Counted from the stretch's first letter, positions 9,209 through 16,882 are shown. The stretch is 24,464 nucleotides of DNA from CAYLNH01 sp964384625 (GCA_964384625.1 CAYLNH010000092.1:1-24464), one strand, 5' to 3'. The notes: generated from the sequence alone by a model not told the origin. Program-made: numbers and translations.

Positions 9209-10533
9209 CAGATACTGTCCGGATCCTGAGTTGATTTGCTGCGGGTGTCGTCGCCGGCATCACGCAACTGCCGGTTGAGTCGACGGACATCCTTCAGAAG
9301 CAGGTTTCGCTCGGCCTGCAGCGATTTGATCTGCGCCTGGAACACCTTGATCTCCAGTGCCGCCAGCTGCTTCTGCATGGCCGCGTCGCCGGCCGGCCGG
9401 ACTGTGGTGTCGTCGTTCCGGAGTTTCGCCACGTTCTGTTTCTGAACCAGTTGTACCCGCAGGCGATCCAGCCGCCCGGCCAGTTGCTGGACCTCCTTGT
9501 TTTTCTTGTCCACTTCGGTCTCGACCAGGCCCAATTCCGACTTGCTCAGCCGGATGTCCTTTTCGAGATCCTTCTTCTTCTCTTCCAGGGCGCTGATCTC
9601 CCGCTGGAGCTTGGCTTGACGGGCTTCACGCGCGGTGATCTGGGTCGCCAGTTTCTGGGCTTTGGTCAACAGCCGTTCGCATTCGGCGGCATAGATCTCC
9701 TTGTTCTTCTCGATCGCCGCCATGTCCGCCCGCAGCGCGGCAATCTGCTGCTGCATCTTTTTCTGATTCGCTCGATTACTGGTGATCTCGCGCACAAGCC
9801 GGTCGCGGTCGGCCTTGAGTTTCGCCAGATCCTCCGGCGACTCGGAGGCCTTCATGCTGGTATTGTGTTGCTTGACCTTGTCAACCAGAGCCTGGTATTC
9901 GGCCTGCAGTTCATTCCGGTCGCCTTCGAGCCCGGCAATTTCCGCCTGCACCTGTTGCAGCCTGGTCTCGGCGGCAGCCACCCTGGCAGCCGCTTTCTGG
10001 GCGTCGTCCGCACTCTTGGCAAAGGCATCGCCGGTGATCTTCTGCCCGACCTTCAGTGCCTGCAGCTGTTGGGTCAGCTCGGCCATGGCCTTTTCCAGGC
10101 CGGCGTTCAGGCTTCGGGACGCGGCGAGCTCGCGTTTGAGTTGGGCAACGGCGCCCGAAGCATTGCCGTCCAACTCGCGGTTCTCCGCGATCAACTGCTT
10201 CTTCTCCGCCTCGAGGCCGGCGACTTCCCGCCGCAGGGCATTGCGTTCGTGCTCCATCTCATCAAGGACCCGCTTGGCGGCGCGCAGCCGCCGGGACCGC
10301 TCGGCCCACTTACCGTTCCATTCCTCTATCTCGCGATCATGGCGCAACGCCCGATGCCCGATCACCATCAGGGAAACAATGCCGCCCACCGCCAGAGCAA
10401 ATATCACCGAGCCCGCCAGCAGGATCTGCTTGACCGGCACCATCCCGACCGGCACGTCCTCGGCATCATCCGGCAAGAAGGGATCGTCCTGCTCAACTTT
10501 GCGGAATCGACTCAGATCAAACAACGGCTTCAC
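9208..10533 (-). CDS. Single-span membrane protein with very long coiled coil
   Basis: Family not recognised. A short acidic N-terminus (KPLFDLSRFRKVEQ..., with DDPFLPDDAED) leads to one membrane span (about 37-58), then about 360 residues of nearly continuous heptad-rich, Lys/Glu/Gln/Leu-rich coiled coil, and a short disordered end. I chose GTG at 10533 (441 residues); an upstream TTG at 10572 in the same frame would give 454. It is the middle gene of a leftward three-gene set: about 154 bp after the 231-residue membrane protein and overlapping the next start by one base. Similar layouts occur in cell-envelope scaffold, division or secretion-tether proteins, but nothing in the sequence decides between these. 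Confidence 0.8.
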   Translation of the reverse strand: MKPLFDLSRFRKVEQDDPFLPDDAEDVPVGMVPVKQILLAGSVIFALAVGGIVSLMVIGHRALRHDREIEEWNGKWAERSRRLRAAKRVLDEMEHERNALRREVAGLEAEKKQLIAENRELDGNASGAVAQLKRELAASRSLNAGLEKAMAELTQQLQALKVGQKITGDAFAKSADDAQKAAARVAAAETRLQQVQAEIAGLEGDRNELQAEYQALVDKVKQHNTSMKASESPEDLAKLKADRDRLVREITSNRANQKKMQQQIAALRADMAAIEKNKEIYAAECERLLTKAQKLATQITAREARQAKLQREISALEEKKKDLEKDIRLSKSELGLVETEVDKKNKEVQQLAGRLDRLRVQLVQKQNVAKLRNDDTTVRPAGDAAMQKQLAALEIKVFQAQIKSLQAERNLLLKDVRRLNRQLRDAGDDTRSKSTQDPDSI

Positions 10534-10687
10534 CCTGTTTACGGCGCCTTCGCCTCTGAAAACGGTGCACAACGCCTCTATATAACAGTACGGAAATCCG
10601 ACCGTTTTTCAAGGGTAGAAGGGCAAATCACGGGGGCGAAAACCAACTGCAGGAACGGCCTTTACCAAGCCGGGGAGGAAGCGAATG

Positions 10688-11383
10688 TCACTGATGGAAA
10701 TGGATCTTGGAGATCTCGGCACACGGCTCCTCAAGGTCCTCCCGGTACCGGGATTTGGGCAGTTTGACGACGCAATAGACGAACAGCCCCCGGCCGTTCG
10801 CCTCGATCTTCTTCGCCACCGCCGACCCCGTGGTGTTGCCCATATACAGCTTCATCCGGCCGCCGGAATCGCGAATGCTGAAGGCAACGTGGGTCTTATC
10901 CGCCTTTTCATACGGGGGGATGAACTCGTCGGCGTTGCTCAACGTGCCTTTGAGGGCGATGTACTCGCCCGCCAGCGCCTTCAGTTTTTCGCCGAACGCC
11001 CGGGTGGTCAGCAGGTTGTAGCGCTGCCCGCGAATAATTACGGTATTGCCCTCGTCCAGGAACCGGATGCTCTCGATCCGGGCGTTCGGACTGACGGCGC
11101 CCGAGGCGCCGACAGCCTGCTGCTGTTGCTGCGCCGCCAGACGTTCCTGTTCCTTGCGCTTCTCGGCCTTGTGCGTCATCATCGTCGATGCCACCATGAA
11201 AACGACGATGCCGATCACCACAACCCCCAGCAGAATCGCGATCACCGTCAGCGTGCTGACCGCCTTTTCCACTTCCTGCTCCGGGTCCGGCCGCATGGAC
11301 TGCGTGCGGCTGCCGCTGCCGTAGGCTTGCGTCGACGTGCTGGATCGACGTTTAAAACTTCTGGTTTTTTTCTTCGCGGGCAT
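10688..11383 (-). CDS. Single-span membrane protein with C-terminal globular domain
   Basis: Family not recognised. The 231-residue protein has a Lys/Arg/Ser-rich N-terminus (MPAKKKTRSFKRRSS), one membrane span (about 42-68), a charged Gln-rich linker and a globular domain from about residue 100. The domain contains EYIALKGTLSN, HVAFSIRDSGGRMKLYM and GLFVYCVVKLP; this strand spacing looks OB-fold-like, which is inference only. The ATG has a good ribosome site (GGAAGGGA). A strong promoter lies at 11433-11461 on its strand, giving a leader of about 43 nt. It is first of three leftward genes that all have a single N-terminal span, suggesting one membrane complex. Confidence 0.8.
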   Translation of the reverse strand: MPAKKKTRSFKRRSSTSTQAYGSGSRTQSMRPDPEQEVEKAVSTLTVIAILLGVVVIGIVVFMVASTMMTHKAEKRKEQERLAAQQQQQAVGASGAVSPNARIESIRFLDEGNTVIIRGQRYNLLTTRAFGEKLKALAGEYIALKGTLSNADEFIPPYEKADKTHVAFSIRDSGGRMKLYMGNTTGSAVAKKIEANGRGLFVYCVVKLPKSRYREDLEEPCAEISKIHFHQ

Positions 11384-11432
11384 AGCTCCGTCCCTTCCAG
11401 AACGTCCCCAATGATTCTCTCCGATACTTCAG

Positions 11433-11461
11433 AATATGAATCAACGAGCCGGCCGTGTCAA
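11433..11461 (-). promoter_or_regulatory. Sigma70-type promoter of the three-gene membrane cassette
   Basis: Minus strand: consensus TTGACA (11461-11456), 17-bp spacer, CATATT (11438-11433). The predicted start is near 11426, leaving a normal leader with ribosome site before the ATG at 11383. The -35 element sits at the inner edge of a 9-bp dyad (11448-11477). Confidence 0.6.
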
Positions 11462-11477
11462 GTGTAAGACGGCCGGC
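11448..11477. promoter_or_regulatory. 9-bp dyad overlapping a promoter
   Basis: GCCGGCCGT (11448-11456) and ACGGCCGGC (11469-11477) are exact inverted copies 12 bp apart. They overlap the spacer and flank the -35 box of the leftward promoter, so an operator is possible; an RNA hairpin is the alternative. Confidence 0.4.
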
Positions 11478-11540
11478 GGGCAAGCCCTCGTGGGCTGCCC
11501 GCTGCATTCTGCGTCGAGATCCCGCACCTTTACGGTGCGG
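11476..11540. other. Two further stem-loops in the 465-bp gap
   Basis: The gap 11384-11848 holds no supported gene. Besides the dyad at 11448-11477 there is an 11-bp stem with one bulged A and a TCGT loop (11476-11502), and a 7-bp stem CCGCACC/GGTGCGG (11522-11540) followed by AGTTTT. The last looks like a weak rightward terminator although no rightward gene precedes it. The rest of the gap (11541-11813) shows nothing recognisable; the 149-codon frame across it is not protein-like. Confidence 0.4.
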
Positions 11541-11813
11541 AGTTTTCAGGATCGATCACCTGCACCAGACAGCCACCTCCAGTTCCGGTACGGACTTCAT
11601 GCGGGTGACAGATCCACACGTACCGCAGGTTCCCAACCTCTTGCGAGTCGGGACTGGCGACAAAGAACGGCACTAAACGAGGGCATACGCCGGCGGGGCA
11701 CGGCGGCAGTGACGGGGTGGGCCCAGAGCTGGTGTTCCACTACGACAGGCTCGTCTCTGCCGGTGTCATGGTCCGTTGACTGCACCTGCCGCGTGAAGCT
11801 GAACCGGGGGCCA

Positions 11814-11842
11814 TTGACAGCACCGCCGGCGTTCAGTATACT
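11814..11842 (+). promoter_or_regulatory. Consensus promoter giving a leaderless transcript
   Basis: TTGACA (11814-11819), exactly 17 bp, TATACT (11837-11842). The ATG of the next gene begins 7 nt after the -10 box, exactly where transcription should start. No ribosome site exists between them, so the mRNA is predicted to begin at or within a base of the start codon. Confidence 0.75.
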
Positions 11843-11848
11843 CACAGC

Positions 11849-13537
11849 ATGGGTGAGACATCGGCAACAACACCGGAAGAACTGAAGCGGGCGGCGCTCG
11901 GGGAATTCCTGAGGCCCGGCCTGCTGGTTGTCATCGTCGCCGCGGTCTTCGGATGGGCCGTCGGATTCGAATTCACGAACTGGGACGACCAGGCGTTTAT
12001 CGTCAACAACCCCCTGCTGCAGCCGCAATGGGAGAACATCCCGAAACTGTTCCGACCGGGCGTCATCCCGGATGAACAGCTGTATATCCCGATCACGTAC
12101 ATGAGTCACTGGCTGGAATCATACGCCTTCGGGCTGCGCAGTTCCGTCGTGCACGCCACCAATGTGCTGCTGCATATGGCCAACGTGGTGCTGGTATACG
12201 CCATCATCCGGCGGCGCAGTTCCCCCGGCGTTGCCTTTGCCGCTGCTCTGCTGTTTGCCCTCCACCCGCTGCAGGCCGAAACCGTGGGTTGGAGTATGGG
12301 ACGCAAGGACCTCCTTGCCGCCATGTTCGGCTTCCTCTCGATCCTCGCCTGGCTCAAGTGCCGGCAGTTCGACCCGCAGCCGCGACGGGGCGCCGTCGTC
12401 CTGGTGTTCCTTTGCTTCGTCCTGGCAATCCTGAGCAAACCCAATCTGATCGTTCTGCCGCTCATCCTGGCGGCGTGGCATCATCTCGAATCGAGGCAGT
12501 TCAGCGGCCGTTCCTGGGCCGCCTACGGGCTGATGCTCGTCCTCTCGATTGCGGTCTTTCTGATCAACCGGACGGCGGCGGCCGAAACTCCCCTGCAGCC
12601 GCCCCTGGCCGAACGCTTGAGCGCCAGTCCGGCACTGGTCTGGCACTGGACCAAACACCTCCTGCCGTTCGGCGCGCCGGCCGCCTACTACCCCTGGCCC
12701 GACGAACGCCCGGTCCTGACCGTCGTCCTGGCTTTGACCGTCCTCGCCGCGGCCGTCGCCCTGCTCTTCCGGGTTCGTTCAACGTGCGCCGGTATCGGGC
12801 TCTGGTGGTTCGCCCTCGCCATGGCGCCGGCAGCTCAGGTGCTGATCAGTTCGCGACGGTTCATGACCGCCGACCGCTATGCCTATTTCGCCCTGGCCGG
12901 ACTGAGCCTAGCCGCAGCCGTACTCTGCAGCAAACGGCCGCGCGGAATTCAGCTCCTGATCTGTCTGACACTGGTCCTCGGCCTGCTCCGAACCGGGCCG
13001 CGGCTGGGAGTATGGCGCTCCAGCAGAACGCTCTGGCAGGCCCAGATCAACACCTGGCCGAATCATCCAGAAGGCTACTCCGGTCTCGGCCGCGCCGCCG
13101 AACAGGACGGCCGCCTGAGGGCAGCCAGGCGCGCCTATGAACGGGCGGTGGAAACCGGAACCACCGACCCTGAAGTCTTCTACAACCTCGGCAATGTCCA
13201 CACCGCACTGGCACAACCCGGCGAAGCCGTTGCCGCCTATCGCCGGGCGCTGGGACACAAACCGAACTACGTCGAAGCCATGGTGAATCTCGGACGGGCC
13301 CTGCTGCTGCACCGGCAGCCGGCCCAGGCCGTCAAAGTCTGGGAACGAGCCGCCGACTATGATTCCCCCTACCGCTTCGGCATTGCCATGAATCTGGCCC
13401 GGGCCTATCTGCAGTTGGACCGGCTGGACGCGGCGGCCGCCCAGGCGGCCACGGCCTGCCGTCTGGCGCCGCCGGCCGCGGCCCCGGCGGCCCGAGCCCT
13501 GCAGCAAGAAGTTCACGAAAGAATCTCCGATAAATAG
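11849..13537 (+). CDS. TMTC-like membrane mannosyltransferase with C-terminal TPRs
   Basis: A 562-residue protein: a polytopic membrane part (to about residue 390) and a soluble C-terminus with about four TPRs (GYSGLGRAAEQDGRLRAARR, VFYNLGNVHTALAQPGEAVA, AMVNLGRALLLHRQPAQAVK, AMNLARAYLQLDRLDAAAAQ). The membrane part matches bacterial relatives of TMTC O-mannosyltransferases (GT-C, GT105-like). It has the acidic loop NWDDQAFIVNNP (Asp46-Asp47), the HATNVLLHMANVVLVY helix, and the motif ALLFALHPLQAETVGWSMGRKDLLA. Such enzymes use polyprenyl-phosphate-linked sugars outside the membrane. The start is fixed by the promoter, whose predicted transcript begins at this ATG. Acceptor unknown; glycosylation of secreted proteins is inference. 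Confidence 0.85.
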   Translation: MGETSATTPEELKRAALGEFLRPGLLVVIVAAVFGWAVGFEFTNWDDQAFIVNNPLLQPQWENIPKLFRPGVIPDEQLYIPITYMSHWLESYAFGLRSSVVHATNVLLHMANVVLVYAIIRRRSSPGVAFAAALLFALHPLQAETVGWSMGRKDLLAAMFGFLSILAWLKCRQFDPQPRRGAVVLVFLCFVLAILSKPNLIVLPLILAAWHHLESRQFSGRSWAAYGLMLVLSIAVFLINRTAAAETPLQPPLAERLSASPALVWHWTKHLLPFGAPAAYYPWPDERPVLTVVLALTVLAAAVALLFRVRSTCAGIGLWWFALAMAPAAQVLISSRRFMTADRYAYFALAGLSLAAAVLCSKRPRGIQLLICLTLVLGLLRTGPRLGVWRSSRTLWQAQINTWPNHPEGYSGLGRAAEQDGRLRAARRAYERAVETGTTDPEVFYNLGNVHTALAQPGEAVAAYRRALGHKPNYVEAMVNLGRALLLHRQPAQAVKVWERAADYDSPYRFGIAMNLARAYLQLDRLDAAAAQAATACRLAPPAAAPAARALQQEVHERISDK

Positions 13538-13761
13538 TTTTTTCTACCCTCCGACGTCTTGATCCATCCCATTCTCTTCCAGTACGTTACCATTATTTAC
13601 CGCCACTGGCCGGGGTTATCCTTCAGAAATAGCCTGCTCTTTAATGGAACATAAGCTCCCGAACCGGGGTCATAACTGACGAATTCATTTGATGTCTCAA
13701 TTGATTTTCAACCAATAAACCAACGGCGACCGGGGCGCCGCCGAACAACGGAGAAAAGGAG

Positions 13762-14145
13762 ATGAACCCGAACGCCGGCATCGTGGCTCCGATGATCACA
13801 TTCGTCATCATCGGGATGTTGGGGGTGGTGGCGCTCTACACGATCTATTTTGCCGGGCCGAAACACCCGGCGGACAAGGCGAAGGAGGAAGACGGGGATC
13901 AGGCGACGACGAAGGCACAGCCGAACGGCTGCTCGCGCTGCGGCAGCACCACGTGGAAGACGATCGAACTGGAAACACCGGAAGGATCTGCCGAGTACTA
14001 CTGCGAATGCAGTCACTGCGGTTGCCGCACCCAGACGTTCGACATGGCGCATGAAGCCGAACTGGCCTGGAAAGCGCAGGAGGGACTGGAGCGATCCGGC
14101 CCCTCCTCCGCTGCCCTGCCCCAACGCATGAAGGTACGCGGATGA
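13762..14145 (+). CDS. Small membrane protein with zinc-ribbon-like domain
   Basis: Family not recognised. The 127-residue protein has one N-terminal span (about 8-31, PMITFVIIGMLGVVALYTIYF), a charged linker, then a CSRCGS ... CECSHCGC arrangement that looks like a rubredoxin/zinc-ribbon metal site. A GGAG ribosome site lies 8 nt before the ATG (a second AAGGAG directly abuts it). The next gene overlaps by ATGA, so both are probably cotranslated. The 224-bp gap before it is relatively AT-rich but shows no clear promoter. Confidence 0.75.
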   Translation: MNPNAGIVAPMITFVIIGMLGVVALYTIYFAGPKHPADKAKEEDGDQATTKAQPNGCSRCGSTTWKTIELETPEGSAEYYCECSHCGCRTQTFDMAHEAELAWKAQEGLERSGPSSAALPQRMKVRG

Positions 14146-14363
14146 ACGACCCGGTACGTCTCACCGGCCTGGCTTTGATCGCGGCGGCGACCGCCTGTTT
14201 CGTTGTCGGCCTGGTTGCGGCAGTGGTCGAACACTGGTCGATCACCGCCGTTTGCGTCCCGGCCATGCTCGCCCTCGCCTTCCTGACGGTTCAGGTGTAC
14301 CGGGTCCGGCTGCACCTCCTGCAGCTTGCCGCCAGCCGCCGCCGGGACATCCGGGCCAGATAG
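14142..14363 (+). CDS. Small two-span membrane protein
   Basis: Family not recognised. The 73-residue product has two hydrophobic helices (about 7-28 and 33-52) and a basic C-terminus (ASRRRDIRAR), predicted to face the cytoplasm. Its ATG overlaps the stop of the zinc-ribbon gene in an ATGA junction, typical of translational coupling, which is the best support that it is real. A partner role for the upstream protein is inference. Confidence 0.65.
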   Translation: MNDPVRLTGLALIAAATACFVVGLVAAVVEHWSITAVCVPAMLALAFLTVQVYRVRLHLLQLAASRRRDIRAR

Positions 14364-14399
14364 TCTCCCCGGGAGTCTTCCGGCCGGAAAGCCTCTGAG

Positions 14400-15542
14400 T
14401 TATTCGTCGGTTTCGCGGGCGATGATCTGCCACATGGTGTCGATGTAGTAGCGGTAATTCGCCAGAGGCGTGCCGTTGGGGATGCGGTGATCCAGGGCCA
14501 GCATACAGCCGCCGGTGCGTACCATGGGCGGGACCTTGTACTCCAGTTCCGCCTGGATTTCCTCCCGGCTGCGGCGGATGACATGCTTGTCGATGCCGCC
14601 GTAAAACGCCAGTTTCGTGCCGTACTCCTGACGGACCTTGACGATGTCCATACCCGCCGCCGGTTCCATCGGATGCATGCAGTTGACGCCGGCTTCGAGG
14701 AATGCCGGGATCACCGCGTTCATATTGCCGTCGCTGTCCTGATCAAACAGTCGCGCACCGCGCTCAGCCAGCAGGTCCCAGACCTTGCGGTAGTATGGCT
14801 TGACAAACTCCCGGATCTGCCGCGGACCGGCCAGCGAACCGGACTTGCCGGCCATGTCTTCGTGGACCGAAAGAATATCGACCTGCACCCGGCTGGAGAC
14901 ACGGTCCAGCACCTTGAACGCCGTGTCGCCGATTGTCGTCAGAATGTCGTGCACCAGTTCCGGCTGTTCGAAATACGCCAGGCAAAGGCCTTCTTCGCCC
15001 AGAAGCTGCCGCGGCTGATCGAAACCGCCCGGGATGCCGACGCGCACGGCCCGATCCGCTTTCACGTGGGCCGCGGCAATCTCTTCCCAGTTGTCCCCGA
15101 AACGCGCTTCCGAAAACTCGTAGAACGGCTTGAGCCGCAGCCAGTCATCCATGGTCTTGACCGGGTAGTCCAACGGCAGGGCGATGGTGGCGGTGCCTTT
15201 GCAGAGCTTCATTGTCCGCCCCAGACCGTCGCGGGTGACGACATACTCGGCGGTTTCCTCCAGCACTTCCGTTTCAAAGCCGCCGTGACGACCGGTATTG
15301 ACGGGGACGCCGCCGATTGCCGGGCAGCGGTAGCGGAAGGCCGAGAAGTCCAGTTCCTCCGGCGTCGCGCCCTGCGCTTCCCATTCCTCCTTCAGCCCGA
15401 TGATCGGCCCGAAGATCTCGGTGAACAGCGGCCGGTCGTTGGTCTGGAAGGTCATATAGTCGAGGTACTCTTCGCGACCGACGGCCGGGGTCTTCCTGAT
15501 CGCCAGATCGGCGTGACCCGTCCATTTCAACGGCAGATTCAT
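14400..15542 (-). CDS. Uroporphyrinogen decarboxylase-family protein (probable methyltransferase-like)
   Basis: A 380-residue URO-D superfamily protein of the type expanded in Lentisphaerota and related anaerobes, where most members are thought to be corrinoid- or zinc-dependent methyltransferases rather than haem enzymes. Seen: GVNCMHPMEPAAGMDI (Cys288), FYGGIDKHVI, and GGCMLALDHRIPNGTPLANYRYYIDT (Cys346). The two Cys are candidate zinc/thiol ligands as in MtaA-like proteins. The start at 15542 has an ideal AGGAGAG site; the 25-codon upstream extension crosses the regulatory region and is rejected. It is divergent from an AraC regulator, implying inducible expression. Substrate unknown; a role in haem synthesis is unlikely from context. 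Confidence 0.85.
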   Translation of the reverse strand: MNLPLKWTGHADLAIRKTPAVGREEYLDYMTFQTNDRPLFTEIFGPIIGLKEEWEAQGATPEELDFSAFRYRCPAIGGVPVNTGRHGGFETEVLEETAEYVVTRDGLGRTMKLCKGTATIALPLDYPVKTMDDWLRLKPFYEFSEARFGDNWEEIAAAHVKADRAVRVGIPGGFDQPRQLLGEEGLCLAYFEQPELVHDILTTIGDTAFKVLDRVSSRVQVDILSVHEDMAGKSGSLAGPRQIREFVKPYYRKVWDLLAERGARLFDQDSDGNMNAVIPAFLEAGVNCMHPMEPAAGMDIVKVRQEYGTKLAFYGGIDKHVIRRSREEIQAELEYKVPPMVRTGGCMLALDHRIPNGTPLANYRYYIDTMWQIIARETDE

Positions 15543-15560
15543 CAAACACTCTCCTGTTAA

Positions 15561-15633
15561 ACTTTTCCTGCAAATATAACCATCCGATTCGCCCTTAATA
15601 TTGGAATATTCCTGCAATTAATGATACTTTTCC
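15561..15633. promoter_or_regulatory. Repeated operator-like sites between URO-D and AraC genes
   Basis: TTCCTGCAA occurs as a direct repeat at 15565-15573 and 15609-15617, 44 bp apart (about four helical turns). ACTTTTCC occurs at 15561-15568 and again at 15626-15633. GGAATATTCC (15603-15612) is a perfect 10-bp palindrome. Direct repeats on one helical face are the usual layout of AraC-family binding sites. For the leftward gene, TATATT (15578-15573 on the minus strand) is a plausible -10 lacking a -35, as expected of an activated promoter. Confidence 0.55.
15601..15628 (+). promoter_or_regulatory. Candidate promoter of the AraC-family gene
   Basis: TTGGAA (15601-15606), 16 bp, GATACT (15623-15628). 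The ATG follows 8 nt after the -10, so the mRNA would have almost no leader. The -35 overlaps the GGAATATTCC palindrome, which would allow autoregulation. Confidence 0.4.
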
Positions 15634-15636
15634 GAT

Positions 15637-16425
15637 ATGCATGCATTCGCCCCGGTCAGTCGATTCCAGGTCAACAGCGCCGGGATCCACCATTGCCAAC
15701 CGGACTGGCGCATGCGACTGGGGCCGCTGAACGACTTCGATCTGTGGGTGGCGTTCGCCGGCCGCGGCTGGATCGAGGTCGGCGAGGAAATGTGTGATGT
15801 GCGTACCGGCGACGCCTTTCTCCTGCATCCGGGCGGCCAACACCCCGGCTGGCACGATCCGGAGCGTCCGTTGTACGTCATTGCGGTTCATTTTGACATC
15901 CCCGACACATCCGCCCGGCAGGAGGTCCTGGCCCGCGGCCGCCGCTTCCATCTTGACGCCCCGCAGCTGCTCGAGGACCTCCTGCAGCGTACGGCCTACG
16001 CCTGGCAGGACAACCTGCCGGCAGTCGCCGGCGGCTGGCTGCAGGCTGCCGTCCAGGAGGTCCTTGATCATCCCGCCGGCCCCCGTCCGGGTCCGCCGCC
16101 GGCGCATGCAGCCGTCATCGCGGGACTTTGCGACCGGATTCGCCATCATCCGGAACGGGATTGGGCGGTTGATTCGCTGGCGGCTGATCTCGGCGTCACC
16201 CCGGATCACTTCACCCGTCTGTTCCGCCGGCACCGCGGCGAAACGCCCCGCAGCTTCATCATCCGCCACCGCATCGCGGCGGCGACGCAGCTGCTGACCG
16301 GCTCCGAGCATTCCATCCGGCGGATCGCCGAGATTCTGGGCTACCGCACGGTGCAGTATTTCTGCCGGCAGTTCCGCGATCGCGTCGGCAAATCCCCCGG
16401 CCGCTATCGCCGCGAAGGGCGGTAG
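15637..16425 (+). CDS. AraC-family transcriptional regulator
   Basis: A 262-residue regulator. The N-terminal half is a cupin-like sensor (WVAFAGRGWIEVGEEMCDVRTGDAFLLHPGGQHPG), typical of sugar- or effector-binding AraC proteins. The C-terminal ~95 residues contain both helix-turn-helix units: WAVDSLAADLGVTPDHFTRLFRR and HSIRRIAEILGYRTVQYFCR, then the GKSPGRYR end. No ribosome site precedes the ATG, in line with a very short or absent leader. It is divergently paired with the URO-D-family gene, its most likely target, across a 94-bp region with repeated sites. The effector is unknown. Confidence 0.92.
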   Translation: MHAFAPVSRFQVNSAGIHHCQPDWRMRLGPLNDFDLWVAFAGRGWIEVGEEMCDVRTGDAFLLHPGGQHPGWHDPERPLYVIAVHFDIPDTSARQEVLARGRRFHLDAPQLLEDLLQRTAYAWQDNLPAVAGGWLQAAVQEVLDHPAGPRPGPPPAHAAVIAGLCDRIRHHPERDWAVDSLAADLGVTPDHFTRLFRRHRGETPRSFIIRHRIAAATQLLTGSEHSIRRIAEILGYRTVQYFCRQFRDRVGKSPGRYRREGR

Positions 16426-16440
16426 CCACGGCGAGACGGT

Positions 16441-16824
16441 TCACCAGGGGCGCTGGAGGGAGTCGGGATTTTCGCCGGCGCGCAATGACAGTCTGGCGCC
16501 TTCTTCTCCCATCTCGAGGCATTCGAACAGATTACGGACACACTGTCCGAGCCGATCGTCACCGGCGTCGGCGAGCTCGATTTCCGTTACCAGCCGCCGC
16601 CCGAAGGAAGCCGCCTGCTGCCGAATTGCTTCGGCCTCGTCCGGCGGCGGGTTCTCATCGAGCTGATGGAACGGCACCAGGACTTCGAGCAGTTTGGAAA
16701 TAATCACAAACAGCGCCTGGTACTTGCGGTCCGATGCGTCGTAGCGCCGATCGATGTAGTACGCAATCCGGGCGGCAACCCGAGCCGCATGCGGAAGATC
16801 AAGAGGAATATCAAAACTGGCCAT
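16441..16824 (-). CDS. Hypothetical protein
   Basis: Not recognised. A 127-residue, mostly helical, acidic soluble protein (PHAARVAARIAYYIDRRYDASDRKYQALF; LGQCVRNLFECLEMGEEGARL). Its reading frame opens at 16998, but the first 58 codons are Arg-rich and cross the intergenic region. ATG 16824 is preferred, because it is preceded by TTGCCA-N16-TATCGT ending 7 nt upstream, a possible leaderless promoter, and no ribosome site is visible. Head-to-head with the homocysteine genes and tail-to-tail with the AraC gene. A regulatory role for the neighbouring sulfur module cannot be judged. Confidence 0.6.
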   Translation of the reverse strand: MASFDIPLDLPHAARVAARIAYYIDRRYDASDRKYQALFVIISKLLEVLVPFHQLDENPPPDEAEAIRQQAASFGRRLVTEIELADAGDDRLGQCVRNLFECLEMGEEGARLSLRAGENPDSLQRPW

Positions 16825-16882
16825 AGAGAAAACGATAGTCAAAACCGCAAACGTGGCAATACGCCGCGGCGAATCTCCAGCC

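Noticed and set aside
9451..10767. 438-codon plus-strand frame opposite the coiled-coil gene
   Set aside because: Leu/Gln-rich antisense reading of a coiled coil; no start signal.
11436..11885. 149-codon plus-strand frame in the 465-bp gap
   Set aside because: It runs through three stem-loops and the promoter of the next gene, with composition unlike protein.
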